This document shows, in pieces, positions 44,194 through 53,289 of a stretch of DNA of 64,000 nt. This DNA is from Bacteroidota bacterium. Its GTDB lineage: Bacteria; Bacteroidota; Bacteroidia; Flavobacteriales_D; Crocinitomicaceae. The notes below the pieces were generated by a model. It had not been told where the DNA came from and searched no databases. It was given only the letters and a program-made list of their open reading frames with translations. The stretch's first letter is position 1. The number at the start of each line of letters is the position of its first letter. Where the stretch lies: the NCBI GenBank assembly GCA_030148165.1, contig JASBTZ010000013.1, positions 1-64,000 of the forward strand. Direction: 5' to 3'. Made by a program: the position numbers and the translations under genes.

Positions 44194-45897
44194 TTGGATG
44201 CCAACGCTTATATAGAAAAACTTAAACAACTCGCTGAGCAAGAAGATTTGCTTGGAGTTAATCACGAGGTAAATGAACTTCGTTCCAAGTTTGACGATTA
44301 CGTCATTGAAGAAGAGCGAAAACTGCAGGTAGCACAGCTTGAAGCAGAGGAGAAGGGAGAGTCAGCTCCTGAGGCAAACGGGGATTTTGGTAAGGAGGAA
44401 TTTTACGAAATCTATCAAACCTATAAATCAAAGCGTAAGGAACTGGTAGACCAAAATAAGGCGGTAGAATTAACCAATCTCAAGCAGAAAAAAGACCTCA
44501 TTCTACGCTTGCAGCATGTTATATCATCAGAGGAGAATATTGGTGCAGCTTTTGCTTCATTTAAGGAAATTCAGGAACAATGGTCTTCCATCGGAGCTGT
44601 TCCAAGGAAGGAACGCAATGATGTTCAAGCTGAATATTCACGTCTGGTTGAAGACTTTTTCTATAACATCAAGATTTATAAAGAACTTCAGGATCACGAT
44701 CTACATCGAAATAAACAATTAAAATCTGATGTGATTGATGGATTGAAGGGGCTGAACAAAGTAGAATCAATTAAGGAAGTCGAGACAAGCCTGAGACAAC
44801 TTCAAAATGATTGGGAAAACATTGGTCCTGTTCCTAATGAAGAATGGGAGGAATTAAAAGGGGCTTATTGGACAGAAGTACGATCGATCTATGAACGAAT
44901 TAATCGTTTCTATGAGGACCGAAGAAGTCAGCAAAAGCAAAATATAGACAGCAAGAAAAAGCTAATTGAAGAAACGAATGCCATTGTTGAACGATGCAGT
45001 GAATTTGATACGATCAAACTCTGGGAAAAAGAAACCAAACAGATTCTTGGAATCCAGGAGAAATGGAAAAGTATCGGCTTTGGTCCAAAAAAGGAGAATA
45101 ATGCAGTTTGGAAAGAGTTCCGAGGACTTTGTGATACATTTTTCGCTGCAAAGAAAGAATTCTATAAGTTAAAGGAAAAGGACTTCGATGCTGTAGCCGC
45201 TGAAAAGGGTACTTTGATTGAAAAAGCAAAATCATTGCAGACATCGACCGATTGGAATGAAACGAGCTCTGAGCTGATCAAGCTTCAAAAAAAATGGAAA
45301 AAACTTGGTCACGCAGGCAGAAAGAATGAACAAAAGCTCTGGAAAGAATTCCGAGCTGCCTGTGATGCATTTTTCAATGCCAGAAAAAAGCACTTCGAAG
45401 AAGAAGAAAAACAGTATTTGATCAATCTGAAGGAGAAAGAAAAGCTCATTAGTGAACTTGAAAAACTAAAGCTCCCTGCAAGTAAAAATGATGCCATAGA
45501 GAAATTAAAAGCGATTGGAACGAAATTTAATTCTATTGGCCATGTTCCGAGAAAAGACAAAGACAGAATTTTCAAGTCTTATAAGAAAGTAAGAGATGAG
45601 AAATACGCTTCTCTGAAACTAGATGCAGAAGAGAAGAATAAAGTGATTTTCGAAGCTAAACTTGACGCACTGTCCTCCGATACGGCTTCCGAAAACCAGA
45701 TATACAAACTGAAACAGGATATTCGCAAGGAAATCGATCACTGGCAAAAAGAAATCCTTCAATTGGAGAACAATCTTGGATTCTTCGCAAATTCAAAGGG
45801 TGCTAATCCACTGAAGGATCAAGTACAACAAAAAATTGACGCCGCCCGCGTGAAAATTGAAGAGGCCAAAGCAAAGCTTAAAATGATCCCGAAATGA
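44194..45897 (+). CDS. DUF349 coiled-coil protein
   Basis: 567 residues, almost all helical and highly charged, with five DUF349 repeats. Each repeat has a core such as EQWSSIGAVPRKERN, NDWENIGPVPNEEWE, EKWKSIGFGPKKENN, KKWKKLGHAGRKNEQ or TKFNSIGHVPRKDKD, roughly 70 residues apart. The domain's function is not established. Start is a TTG at 44194, 3 bases after the kinase stop; the nearby ATG at 44198 is out of frame. The end overlaps the next gene by ATGA. Confidence 0.88.
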   Translation: MDANAYIEKLKQLAEQEDLLGVNHEVNELRSKFDDYVIEEERKLQVAQLEAEEKGESAPEANGDFGKEEFYEIYQTYKSKRKELVDQNKAVELTNLKQKKDLILRLQHVISSEENIGAAFASFKEIQEQWSSIGAVPRKERNDVQAEYSRLVEDFFYNIKIYKELQDHDLHRNKQLKSDVIDGLKGLNKVESIKEVETSLRQLQNDWENIGPVPNEEWEELKGAYWTEVRSIYERINRFYEDRRSQQKQNIDSKKKLIEETNAIVERCSEFDTIKLWEKETKQILGIQEKWKSIGFGPKKENNAVWKEFRGLCDTFFAAKKEFYKLKEKDFDAVAAEKGTLIEKAKSLQTSTDWNETSSELIKLQKKWKKLGHAGRKNEQKLWKEFRAACDAFFNARKKHFEEEEKQYLINLKEKEKLISELEKLKLPASKNDAIEKLKAIGTKFNSIGHVPRKDKDRIFKSYKKVRDEKYASLKLDAEEKNKVIFEAKLDALSSDTASENQIYKLKQDIRKEIDHWQKEILQLENNLGFFANSKGANPLKDQVQQKIDAARVKIEEAKAKLKMIPK

Positions 45898-46559
45898 ATC
45901 GATTTATAAATGCCACACTTCTTTTCGTTGCATTACCTACTCTGTTTCTTACTATAACAGTTGGACTCGATCTCCCGGTTCGCTTTATGAGAGTAACAGG
46001 CTCTAACTTTCCTTATCACGAAGAGATCTTTCTTGGGCTGGGTTTGTTCATTCTTATTCTGAACATCAGAAGAAGTGTGCGACGGTGGATGGGAATGCGC
46101 GTCGTAAGCAAAAAGGATAAGTTTAAATGGAATATTGCTGTCAGCTCTAAACGAACCAAAAGAGTGTCCACTTATCTGATACTTGAATCGACCGTAATGT
46201 TGGTCCTGGCTTTCGGATTACTCACACTTACCGACAAAGCGTGGATGCCAGCAATTGGATTCGCTTATGGCGGACTTGATGGACTTCTGTTTATGCTGAT
46301 CGGTATAAGGGGTAAAAGATACCGTGTAGGACTTTCATCTAAAGCTTTAATCGTAGCTGATCGCGAGGTAACTCTGCTTTACTTCACCGGACTGCGAGAA
46401 GTTACTGTTCATCAGGATAGTATCTATTTTGACTATATAAAAGGTCTCCAGCTATTGTTTCCACTGGATTGTATACCTGAAGAAAAACGAGATGAGTTTT
46501 TTCAGCATTTGGAGAATTCTACAAATCGTGATAAGGTGTACTTCCGAATGAAAACCTGA
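45894..46559 (+). CDS. Membrane protein of unknown function
   Basis: 221 residues with about four hydrophobic segments (residues about 5-25, 45-58, 94-112 and 118-137), followed by a soluble C-terminal part that might be PH-like (VGLSSKALIVADREVTLLYF, then REVTVHQDSIYFDYIKG). I do not recognise a family. It overlaps the DUF349 gene by 4 bases and is probably translated with it. It converges on the VWA gene with 2 bases between. Confidence 0.7.
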   Translation: MNRFINATLLFVALPTLFLTITVGLDLPVRFMRVTGSNFPYHEEIFLGLGLFILILNIRRSVRRWMGMRVVSKKDKFKWNIAVSSKRTKRVSTYLILESTVMLVLAFGLLTLTDKAWMPAIGFAYGGLDGLLFMLIGIRGKRYRVGLSSKALIVADREVTLLYFTGLREVTVHQDSIYFDYIKGLQLLFPLDCIPEEKRDEFFQHLENSTNRDKVYFRMKT

Positions 46560-46561
46560 TT

Positions 46562-47983
46562 CTAGTATCGAAAAGTAAGCAAGCGAATAGCCTGATTCAG
46601 ATTTTGCTGAGCATCCGACAGTTTTTGAATCGGAATAAAGTGACCTCCACCCAGCTCAGCTGCTTCCCTCATTTCTTCCTCATCTACTGACTTATTCTTG
46701 ATTCCCACCACCGACATATGGATACCTTTCTTGGCATATCGACGCACATATTTCTTATAATCCTGTGATTGACGATTAAAGGCTCCGTCTGTAATAACAA
46801 TGACGTGATTCACCCCGCCTTCTATATAACCGCGTTTTGCCTGTTTGAAGCCCATTTTAATTCCTAATCCTCCGGCTGTAAAACCAAATGCCTTAAGATC
46901 ACCCACCTCCTCATTGATTTTTTCTTTATCGGCACCAGAGGTTGGTTTTAGCATTACCTGCGCATTTGATGAATAGGTCACAATACCAATTTTATCCTGT
47001 GATCTTAACATATCTACTAGTTGATACAGGGAGTACTTCATCAGTTCAAGTTTATCTACTTGTTTCATGGAGGATGAGACATCTAGAACGAATACGACAT
47101 TGACCGGTTTAAAATATTCGTCGTCAAAGTTATCCTTCTCAAGCTCTTCTAATGCCGGGGGCAATTCTTCTACTATCGGAGTAGTTTCTTCCTGTGCAAG
47201 TTCTTCTTCAATCTCAATTTCAATTTCTATTTCTTCCGCCTCTGGTTCTATCTCTACAACCACCACATCATTCGTGTCGACAGGTTCTTCGATTATCACC
47301 GGTTCCGGATCACGCTCCAGTTCGAGAATGACATAGTTTCTTTTAAAGTTTATGTAAGCACCTAGCTCAGCCGGTTTATATCCTTCGTGAACTGCATAGA
47401 AATAGGACAAACCAAGTGTTGCGTTTTCCTTAATCTTTCCGTTTCTGTCGGTTACTTTGGTCCAGATTACCCTTCCATTCTGTATCAATCGAACGGCTGA
47501 CTTAGACAATTCTTCCCGGGTTTCTTTATCCACTGTTACAACAGTGAGGTCGAAGCTGTTTGGGTCTCTGCCACCAGGACGATCGTCAAAGTTTGGACAT
47601 GCGGTAAAACTGTTTGTGTTCGTTTCCGGAGCTTCACTCAGATTTCCCGTCAACTTAATCTCCACTGCTTCGTTTCGATCACTTGTAAAGACTTCGACTT
47701 TGTAGTTAAATCTACCTTTCTCTTTTGGGTTAACCTGAAGACGAAGGACAATCGAGCTATCCTTCTCTATGAATTGATTGGAATTAATATATACAACTTC
47801 ATATGGCTTCTTTACTGACAGCAGCCATTCTTGTTTGTTACCGGTGTTCGTCAGGATAAAATCAACGTAGCGTGCAGAATATGGCTCGAGATCACCGAAA
47901 TCATGCTTAGTCTTATCAAAGCTTATCTGTGCAGACAGAAAGCCTGATACAAGAATGAAAACATATAACAGAAGTGATCGCAT
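46562..47983 (-). CDS. Secreted VWA-domain protein with DUF1573-like N-terminus
   Basis: 473 residues. Signal peptide (LLLYVFILVSGFLSAQ), then an Ig-like domain of DUF1573 type (KTKHDFGDLEPYSARYVDFILTNTG). A middle domain carries the segment LTVVTVDKETREELSKSAVRL. An acidic linker follows with EIEIEIEIEEEL, then a von Willebrand A domain (about 290-460) with an intact MIDAS start DVSSSM and a VITDGAF segment. It probably binds a partner through the metal site at the cell surface or periplasm. It follows the alpha/beta hydrolase gene by 30 bases. Confidence 0.87.
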   Translation of the reverse strand: MRSLLLYVFILVSGFLSAQISFDKTKHDFGDLEPYSARYVDFILTNTGNKQEWLLSVKKPYEVVYINSNQFIEKDSSIVLRLQVNPKEKGRFNYKVEVFTSDRNEAVEIKLTGNLSEAPETNTNSFTACPNFDDRPGGRDPNSFDLTVVTVDKETREELSKSAVRLIQNGRVIWTKVTDRNGKIKENATLGLSYFYAVHEGYKPAELGAYINFKRNYVILELERDPEPVIIEEPVDTNDVVVVEIEPEAEEIEIEIEIEEELAQEETTPIVEELPPALEELEKDNFDDEYFKPVNVVFVLDVSSSMKQVDKLELMKYSLYQLVDMLRSQDKIGIVTYSSNAQVMLKPTSGADKEKINEEVGDLKAFGFTAGGLGIKMGFKQAKRGYIEGGVNHVIVITDGAFNRQSQDYKKYVRRYAKKGIHMSVVGIKNKSVDEEEMREAAELGGGHFIPIQKLSDAQQNLNQAIRLLTFRY

Positions 47984-48013
47984 ATATCAATATAGTACAA
48001 AAAGCAGACCTAA

Positions 48014-48775
48014 TCAGCGCAAACAATAGCCCAAAAGCGTTTCAAGAAACTCTCCCGGTGCTTCCGCGTGAACCCAGTGTCCTGCCTCATCAATCGTTTT
48101 CAGTTCCATATCCGGAAAGTATCGCTCCAAATCTGAGACATCACTATCCAAGATATAATTTGATTCAGAACCACGAATGAAGAGAGTTGGAACAAAGACC
48201 TCCTTAAATGGAACCGGAGATAAAATGTCACTCATTTCGCGTTCCAATACCTCAACGTTCATGCGCCACGCCAATTGTCCTTTCTCCTTCCAATATAAGT
48301 TCTTTAATAAGAATTGTTTCACCCCATTGGAATCAATGTATTGAGAAAGTTCATCATCTGCCTGACGACGCGAGTTGACATTATCCAGTTTAACACTGTG
48401 AATTCCTTCAAGAATATGTTCATGGTGCATTGGGTATTCTTTAACACCAATATCAACAATTACTAACTTCTCCAGCATTTTTTCGTGTTTCTGAGCAAAA
48501 TGAGCCGCAACTTTACCGCCCATCGAATGACCAATTAAAATAAACTCATCCAGTTCAAGATCAGTAGCTAGTTCATAAATATCATCAGCCATTAATTCGT
48601 ACGAGAATTCATCGCTCCAGTCTGACCTGCCATGATTGCGTAGATCAACGAGGATCACCCTGAAATAATCCGCAAGTTTCTTCGCGTGCGACTGCCAGTT
48701 ATCCGAAAAGCCAAACAATCCATGCAGGATCATGAGTGGCTTTCCCTCACCTAATTCGCGATAATAGAGTTTCAT
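48014..48775 (-). CDS. Alpha/beta hydrolase (YbfF-like esterase family)
   Basis: 253 residues with the oxyanion segment LHGLFGFSDNW, the nucleophile elbow GHSMGGKVAAH (Ser in G-x-S-x-G), an acid residue region near VDIGVKEYP and a late catalytic His in EAGHWVHAEAP. The family includes small acyl-CoA and ester hydrolases; the natural substrate is unknown. No signal peptide, so cytoplasmic. It is upstream of the VWA gene on the same strand. Confidence 0.9.
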   Translation of the reverse strand: MKLYYRELGEGKPLMILHGLFGFSDNWQSHAKKLADYFRVILVDLRNHGRSDWSDEFSYELMADDIYELATDLELDEFILIGHSMGGKVAAHFAQKHEKMLEKLVIVDIGVKEYPMHHEHILEGIHSVKLDNVNSRRQADDELSQYIDSNGVKQFLLKNLYWKEKGQLAWRMNVEVLEREMSDILSPVPFKEVFVPTLFIRGSESNYILDSDVSDLERYFPDMELKTIDEAGHWVHAEAPGEFLETLLGYCLR

Positions 48776-48810
48776 TCGATTTTCTTGAGCTACAAAAATA
48801 ATGGAAATAA

Positions 48811-48831
48811 AAAAGGGGACTTACGTCCCCT
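48811..48831 (-). terminator. Terminator of the glycine-rich T9SS gene
   Basis: Stem AGGGGAC/GTCCCCT (48814-48820 with 48825-48831), loop TTAC, followed on the minus strand by TTTTTTATTTCC. It lies 21 bases after the stop of the gene at 48853 and before the hydrolase gene start. Confidence 0.9.
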
Positions 48832-48852
48832 CCTTAAATACACATCAAACTA

Positions 48853-51708
48853 TTATTTGATTATCGAGAGCTTTTTGACTTCTCTGCGATCTCCTTGAGT
48901 AAACACTACCTGATAAAGACCTGATGATAGATCTCTTACTTCAAGTGTTGACTGCATTCCTTCATAAACATCAGTAAATGTTTTAGAACTTACTGTCTGT
49001 CCAATATCATTAACCAATGCCACCGTTAATGGTATATTTTCATTCTCACCCAGGTAAGTGAAATTCACATATGAATTCGTTGGGTTAGGGAAAGGGTTTG
49101 AAACCATATCGCCTTCCAATACTTTATTTCCTGAAACCGAAATTACATCGAAGAATTCTCTTGTACCATCGAAATCAGTTTGTGAAAGTCTGTAATACGT
49201 CAGTGGGAAGAATGGATTTGGATCTCTCAATTCATAATATCTTGCCTGAGATGTCGTACCAGAACCATCGACATAGTCAACTACTTCCCAGTTAATTCCG
49301 TCTACACTTCTTTCAACTGTAAAGTAATCATTATTGATCTCCGAATTCGTAGACCAGAATAGCTTATTGGTGCTTCCCTGGTTAATTCCATTAAATGAGC
49401 TCAACTCAACCGGAGCGAATACCGGTGTACAATCCAATGTACCTGTACCACCAATTACCATATCGATAACCGGCTGTGGACCTCCATTCTGGTAGATATT
49501 TACAACCATGGCGTATGTTTCACCAGCTTGTACCTGAAGAGGTATAATCCAACCGTCTCCTTCTTCGCCTTCATAACTTCCGCCGTCTCCAATTGTAGTA
49601 CTCTGACCAGTCACACCATTCATAAAATAGTTACTTACGTCAGCCTGGGTACACAAGACCGGACTATCTCCCGTATTTTGTGGACAAGGCGGCACATCAT
49701 TCGTAGATGGGCCGTAGATCGCAAAGTTATAATCCTGCCCTCCAGGACCGTTGAAGCTAAATTCAACTGAACCATTGGTCAATGCCGTAAAGTAGAACCA
49801 TTGCGATGCAACCTCTCCTACTTCATCGAAACAACCACCTGTTCCAATTGACATGTCTTCATTTACGTTACCAATGTTTTCTGTTGGATAGAGACCAGAA
49901 GCACAAATCCATGTTCCGCACTCTCCAGGACAATCCGTACCCGTACAGATGGAATCATTCACACCCGGTGTAGCAGAACAAGATACTGTTGCTTGCCATC
50001 CAGTGGCAGTAACAGCATTATCTGAAGCAAAAATAAATGTCAAACAACCATCTGGTGTAGAAGATGTTATAATTAAGGGGTTAACACTTCCTGAATACTG
50101 TCCAATTATATAAGAACTATCGTAATTCCCGTCTAATACTGTCAAGAAATCTCCCATCGTTGCTGATCCTGAACCAGCAGGTTCTGTGTTGAAGAAGTTT
50201 GCACCCGTCGAGAAATCAACAGTTACATACTGACCAGGTGTTGATGGACAAATAATATAGGTAGATGTTGTATTGTTCTGATAGTTACCACCAGCTCCTC
50301 CCGGATCATACCAGGTCTGTGTAGACGGACAGTTTATTGTTGTCGATCCAGGTAGAATATCTCCTACAACAGTACCAACCTGCATTGCACAAAGATTATA
50401 TTGTCCTTCGAGGCCGTTCTGTTCCCATACTCTTACATAAATTGTTTCACCTGGCGTACCAGAATAAGTTAACTCAGCTATATCGGCAGGTGATGACGCT
50501 GCATCACACCCTGCATGCTGGATATCCAAACAATTAGCCCCTTCAGAATATATGGCGAGTGCCATTTCCATACCATTACCAGCGGCTTGTGTTGCATTTA
50601 TAGTAACAGTCCCCGATGCAGGAACAGTCACTTCATACCACGCATCATTACCTTGGTAATTACCACAGCCTGGTTCTACCATACCGGTAGAATTAGTAGC
50701 GTCAATATTTGAATACGTGGTATAAGTACAAGATCCAATGTTCACAGTAAGTGGCACATCAACTCCTCCACAAGGTTCGTCATTACACAAGAGAGGATAA
50801 CAAATTGTCACCGTATCACCTAGTGTTTGACATCCAGCTTGAGTAAACACCCATGCTATTGTGGCACATGTTCCAGGTGTTGCTATAGAAAGAGTTGCAT
50901 TAGGGTCATTCACATTAGAAATGGTTGGAGAACCCGAAATTATTACCCATGTTCCTGTCCATGCCGGATCCGGTGTGTTAGCCTGCAATGTTGTTACGTT
51001 ACAAGTAACCGGATATGGTCCTCCTGCATTTGGGTATGGATAAGGAGGTGTAAATTCAACGATTACTGCACCGTCTGCACCAACACCACCTGATGGGTTA
51101 ACACCACCACTTTTTGGTCCTGATCCGCCGCCGCCGCCGCCATAGGGTCCACCAGGACCACCATTTACACCAGCTCCACCACCGGAGCCACCGCCGCCAC
51201 CGAATGGACCGCCGGTATTACCGCCGCCGCCGCCGAAATTAGAATTTCCGTTTCCGCCAGTACCACCAGGAATAGGTCCAGCCCATCCGGAACCAGTACC
51301 TCCGCCTCCACCAAGGCCTCCAAAGTTGTCTCCTAATCCTCCAAGGCCTCCACTGGCCCACATAACTCCACCATTCCAATTCGACTGGCTTCCGTTACCA
51401 CCGTTAAATCCACAGCAGCCCGCAGCTCCTCCTGATCCAACCTCATATGGGAATACTTGTCCAGGTGTAACAGGGAAAGTCCAGGATACATATCCTCCAC
51501 CGCCTCCGCCGCCACCGGCAAGACCATTATCATTGGAACCACCTCCACCACCGCCGCCTCCATAGAGGTGAACAGTAATGAAAGTAACATCACAGGGAAC
51601 CGTGAACGTTCCCGGTCCAGGTGTGTTATCGATGTAGTACTGCTGAGCACTCCCGGTGGAGTAGAACAGTAGCGCAATCGAAACGCAAAGTGTAGTTAAA
51701 AATTTCAT
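48853..51708 (-). CDS. Glycine-rich T9SS type A surface protein with CUB-like region
   Basis: 951 residues from the ATG at 51708, which begins a good signal peptide (MKFLTTLCVSIALLFYSTGSAQ). Residues about 25-205 are a glycine-rich domain with runs of up to eight Gly, as in other Bacteroidota surface proteins. Then come an Ig-like segment, a pre-peptidase-type beta domain (NGMEMALAIYSEG), a CUB-like domain (TQTWYDPGGAGGNYQNN ... TVLDGNYDSS), a second such domain and a type A sorting domain (NPFPNPTNSYVNFTY). Surface adhesion or matrix binding is plausible but not shown. The upstream extension to 51840 is rejected because it would place 44 residues before the signal. Confidence 0.9.
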   Translation of the reverse strand: MKFLTTLCVSIALLFYSTGSAQQYYIDNTPGPGTFTVPCDVTFITVHLYGGGGGGGGSNDNGLAGGGGGGGGYVSWTFPVTPGQVFPYEVGSGGAAGCCGFNGGNGSQSNWNGGVMWASGGLGGLGDNFGGLGGGGGTGSGWAGPIPGGTGGNGNSNFGGGGGNTGGPFGGGGGSGGGAGVNGGPGGPYGGGGGGSGPKSGGVNPSGGVGADGAVIVEFTPPYPYPNAGGPYPVTCNVTTLQANTPDPAWTGTWVIISGSPTISNVNDPNATLSIATPGTCATIAWVFTQAGCQTLGDTVTICYPLLCNDEPCGGVDVPLTVNIGSCTYTTYSNIDATNSTGMVEPGCGNYQGNDAWYEVTVPASGTVTINATQAAGNGMEMALAIYSEGANCLDIQHAGCDAASSPADIAELTYSGTPGETIYVRVWEQNGLEGQYNLCAMQVGTVVGDILPGSTTINCPSTQTWYDPGGAGGNYQNNTTSTYIICPSTPGQYVTVDFSTGANFFNTEPAGSGSATMGDFLTVLDGNYDSSYIIGQYSGSVNPLIITSSTPDGCLTFIFASDNAVTATGWQATVSCSATPGVNDSICTGTDCPGECGTWICASGLYPTENIGNVNEDMSIGTGGCFDEVGEVASQWFYFTALTNGSVEFSFNGPGGQDYNFAIYGPSTNDVPPCPQNTGDSPVLCTQADVSNYFMNGVTGQSTTIGDGGSYEGEEGDGWIIPLQVQAGETYAMVVNIYQNGGPQPVIDMVIGGTGTLDCTPVFAPVELSSFNGINQGSTNKLFWSTNSEINNDYFTVERSVDGINWEVVDYVDGSGTTSQARYYELRDPNPFFPLTYYRLSQTDFDGTREFFDVISVSGNKVLEGDMVSNPFPNPTNSYVNFTYLGENENIPLTVALVNDIGQTVSSKTFTDVYEGMQSTLEVRDLSSGLYQVVFTQGDRREVKKLSIIK
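51130..51570 (-). repeat. GGC/GGA/GGT triplet-rich tract encoding the glycine runs
   Basis: The coding strand carries short runs of GGC (for example five in a row near 51130-51145), mixed with GGA and GGT. Such tracts can gain or lose whole codons by slippage without shifting frame, so the length of the glycine domain may vary between strains. Confidence 0.6.
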
Positions 51709-51978
51709 AGCAATATAGTTGTGTGTGTGTATTTCTGTTGTTGTCGGATTTATAATGTACGCATAATATTTGAAAGTGTTACATGTTTTTTTCAAATATT
51801 CTGACGTAACGATACAACCCGTTACATTAAATAAACTCATTTTGATTTAAAAAGGTTACGTTAAATGAATAACCCTCCGTAGATATTGAACTAAACAGGT
51901 TTAGGGTTTAACATTTCGTTAAACACCGCTATTTGCTAGACGAACATAAATATTGCGCCTATTAATAAGGAATTAGGC
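51709..51978. other. Longest non-coding stretch, upstream of the glycine-rich gene
   Basis: AT-rich DNA between two minus-strand genes. It holds a short dinucleotide run (GTGTGTGTGT at 51721-51730) that lies in the 5' leader of the glycine-rich gene, and several long T or A tracts. I could not place a convincing TAnnTTTG promoter, and no RNA gene or conserved ORF is evident. Confidence 0.6.
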
Positions 51979-52491
51979 TTATATCAGATACTGTGTTATC
52001 AGCTCAAATAGGTTGGGGACCTCTAAATTTGTGGTTATGGCCTTAACTTTGGGCTCTTCCGAAGATGTTTCATTCGAGTCTTCACTTAATTGATTTTCAG
52101 ACGAGTAAGCCTCTGACCCCATAGAGCGGGCGCTGAATTGTCCGTCATTGATTTCTGAAATTAGTGCCAAAATCTTATCGGCATCAATTTTATCCTTATC
52201 GAAGTAGACTTTTGCATAGTTAGTTGCCCGATCCTCGGAAAAGTCAAAATCAACTTCAGAAATCGCATCCGTACCGTATAATTCCTTTCGGATAGTACCT
52301 CCACATCCCATTTTACATACCATTCCATCAATCTCCAGGTTTAAAATTCGATCAGCACTAACCACAATGGTTTCCGTTTGATTAGTAACGGAGTTTTGAT
52401 CTTGATGGGATACCTGAGATGAATTTTGCTGGCTGCATGCTATTAATGCTAATGCACAGCTGAATGATAGTGTTCTTGAAAGGATATTCAT
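51979..52491 (-). CDS. Lipoprotein with heavy-metal-associated-like domain
   Basis: 170 residues. Signal with lipobox and lipid Cys19 (LALIACSQQ). A single HMA-like domain spans about 48-115, with LEIDGMVCKMGCGGTIRKEL: Cys59 and Cys63 form C-x3-C rather than the classical C-x2-C of copper chaperones. A Ser/Glu/Asn-rich tail follows. It could bind a metal or have lost that ability and keep the fold for protein contact. The start at 52491 is chosen because the upstream seven residues from 52512 precede the signal. It diverges from engB. Confidence 0.8.
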   Translation of the reverse strand: MNILSRTLSFSCALALIACSQQNSSQVSHQDQNSVTNQTETIVVSADRILNLEIDGMVCKMGCGGTIRKELYGTDAISEVDFDFSEDRATNYAKVYFDKDKIDADKILALISEINDGQFSARSMGSEAYSSENQLSEDSNETSSEEPKVKAITTNLEVPNLFELITQYLI

Positions 52492-52563
52492 ATCAATGTG
52501 TTGGACCACCAAAAATACAACATTTTCAAGCCTCCTTCATGAAAATATTGTTAAATCTTATAC

Positions 52564-52571
52564 TAGCTTTG
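52564..52571 (+). promoter_or_regulatory. -7 element of engB
   Basis: TAGCTTTG, a perfect TAnnTTTG, ends 7 bases before the engB ATG at 52579. The -33 box is not clear. Confidence 0.5.
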
Positions 52572-52578
52572 TGTTGTT

Positions 52579-53175
52579 ATGAAGATCAAGGAAGCAGTTT
52601 TTGTTATTTCGAACACAGATCTGTCGAAATGTCCGCAAGATGGTAAGCCCGAGTATGCCTTCATCGGAAGATCCAATGTCGGTAAATCTTCGCTGATCAA
52701 TATGCTTACGGAGAAAAAAAATCTTGCGAAAACTTCAGGAAAGCCGGGAAAAACACAGCTGATCAATCATTTCCTGATAAATGAGGAGTGGTACCTGGTC
52801 GATTTGCCGGGTTATGGGTATGCCAAGGCTTCTAAAACAAGTCGCGCTCAATGGGAAAAATTCATTTCAGATTACCTAACCAAAAGGAAACAACTCATAA
52901 ACGTCTTCGTTTTACTGGATTCGAGACTGGAACCACAAAAGATCGACCTTGAATTCATGAATTGGTGTGGGGAAAAGGAAATTCCATTTTCGATGGTCTT
53001 CACCAAGATAGATAAGCTTTCGAGCTCAGCTCTTCAAAAAAACCTAGCAAAGTATAAAAAGGAAATGCTCAAATATTGGGCTGAATTGCCTCCGGTGTTT
53101 ACCACTTCGAGTACTTCAGGATTTGGAAGGGAAAAATTGTTGAATTATATCGAATTAATCAACAAAAATCTGTAA
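52579..53175 (+). CDS. engB: Ribosome biogenesis GTP-binding protein EngB (YihA/YsxC)
   Basis: A 198-residue GTPase needed for large ribosomal subunit assembly. The G motifs are in order: G1 [17 protein letters not shown]2 region [11 protein letters not shown]3 DLPGYGYA, G4 FTKIDK and a late TSSTSG G5. The gene stands alone on the plus strand. Confidence 0.96.
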   Translation: MKIKEAVFVISNTDLSKCPQDGKPEYAFIGRSNVGKSSLINMLTEKKNLAKTSGKPGKTQLINHFLINEEWYLVDLPGYGYAKASKTSRAQWEKFISDYLTKRKQLINVFVLLDSRLEPQKIDLEFMNWCGEKEIPFSMVFTKIDKLSSSALQKNLAKYKKEMLKYWAELPPVFTTSSTSGFGREKLLNYIELINKNL

Positions 53176-53289
53176 TCACAGTCCACTTGGGATAAAAGTC
53201 ATTTATTAGCTATTTTGGTGATATTAGTTACATTATAACTCATACAAATAGCCGATATTTGTCCTATAGGAAATGAAAAAACCGATATT

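Noticed and set aside
51326-51565. Proline-rich plus-strand ORF opposite the glycine tract
   Set aside because: It is the antisense reading of the GGC/GGA codons and has no independent signal or start context.
51709-51840. 44-residue extension of the glycine-rich protein from ATG 51840
   Set aside because: It would place unrelated residues before a clear signal peptide that starts at 51708.
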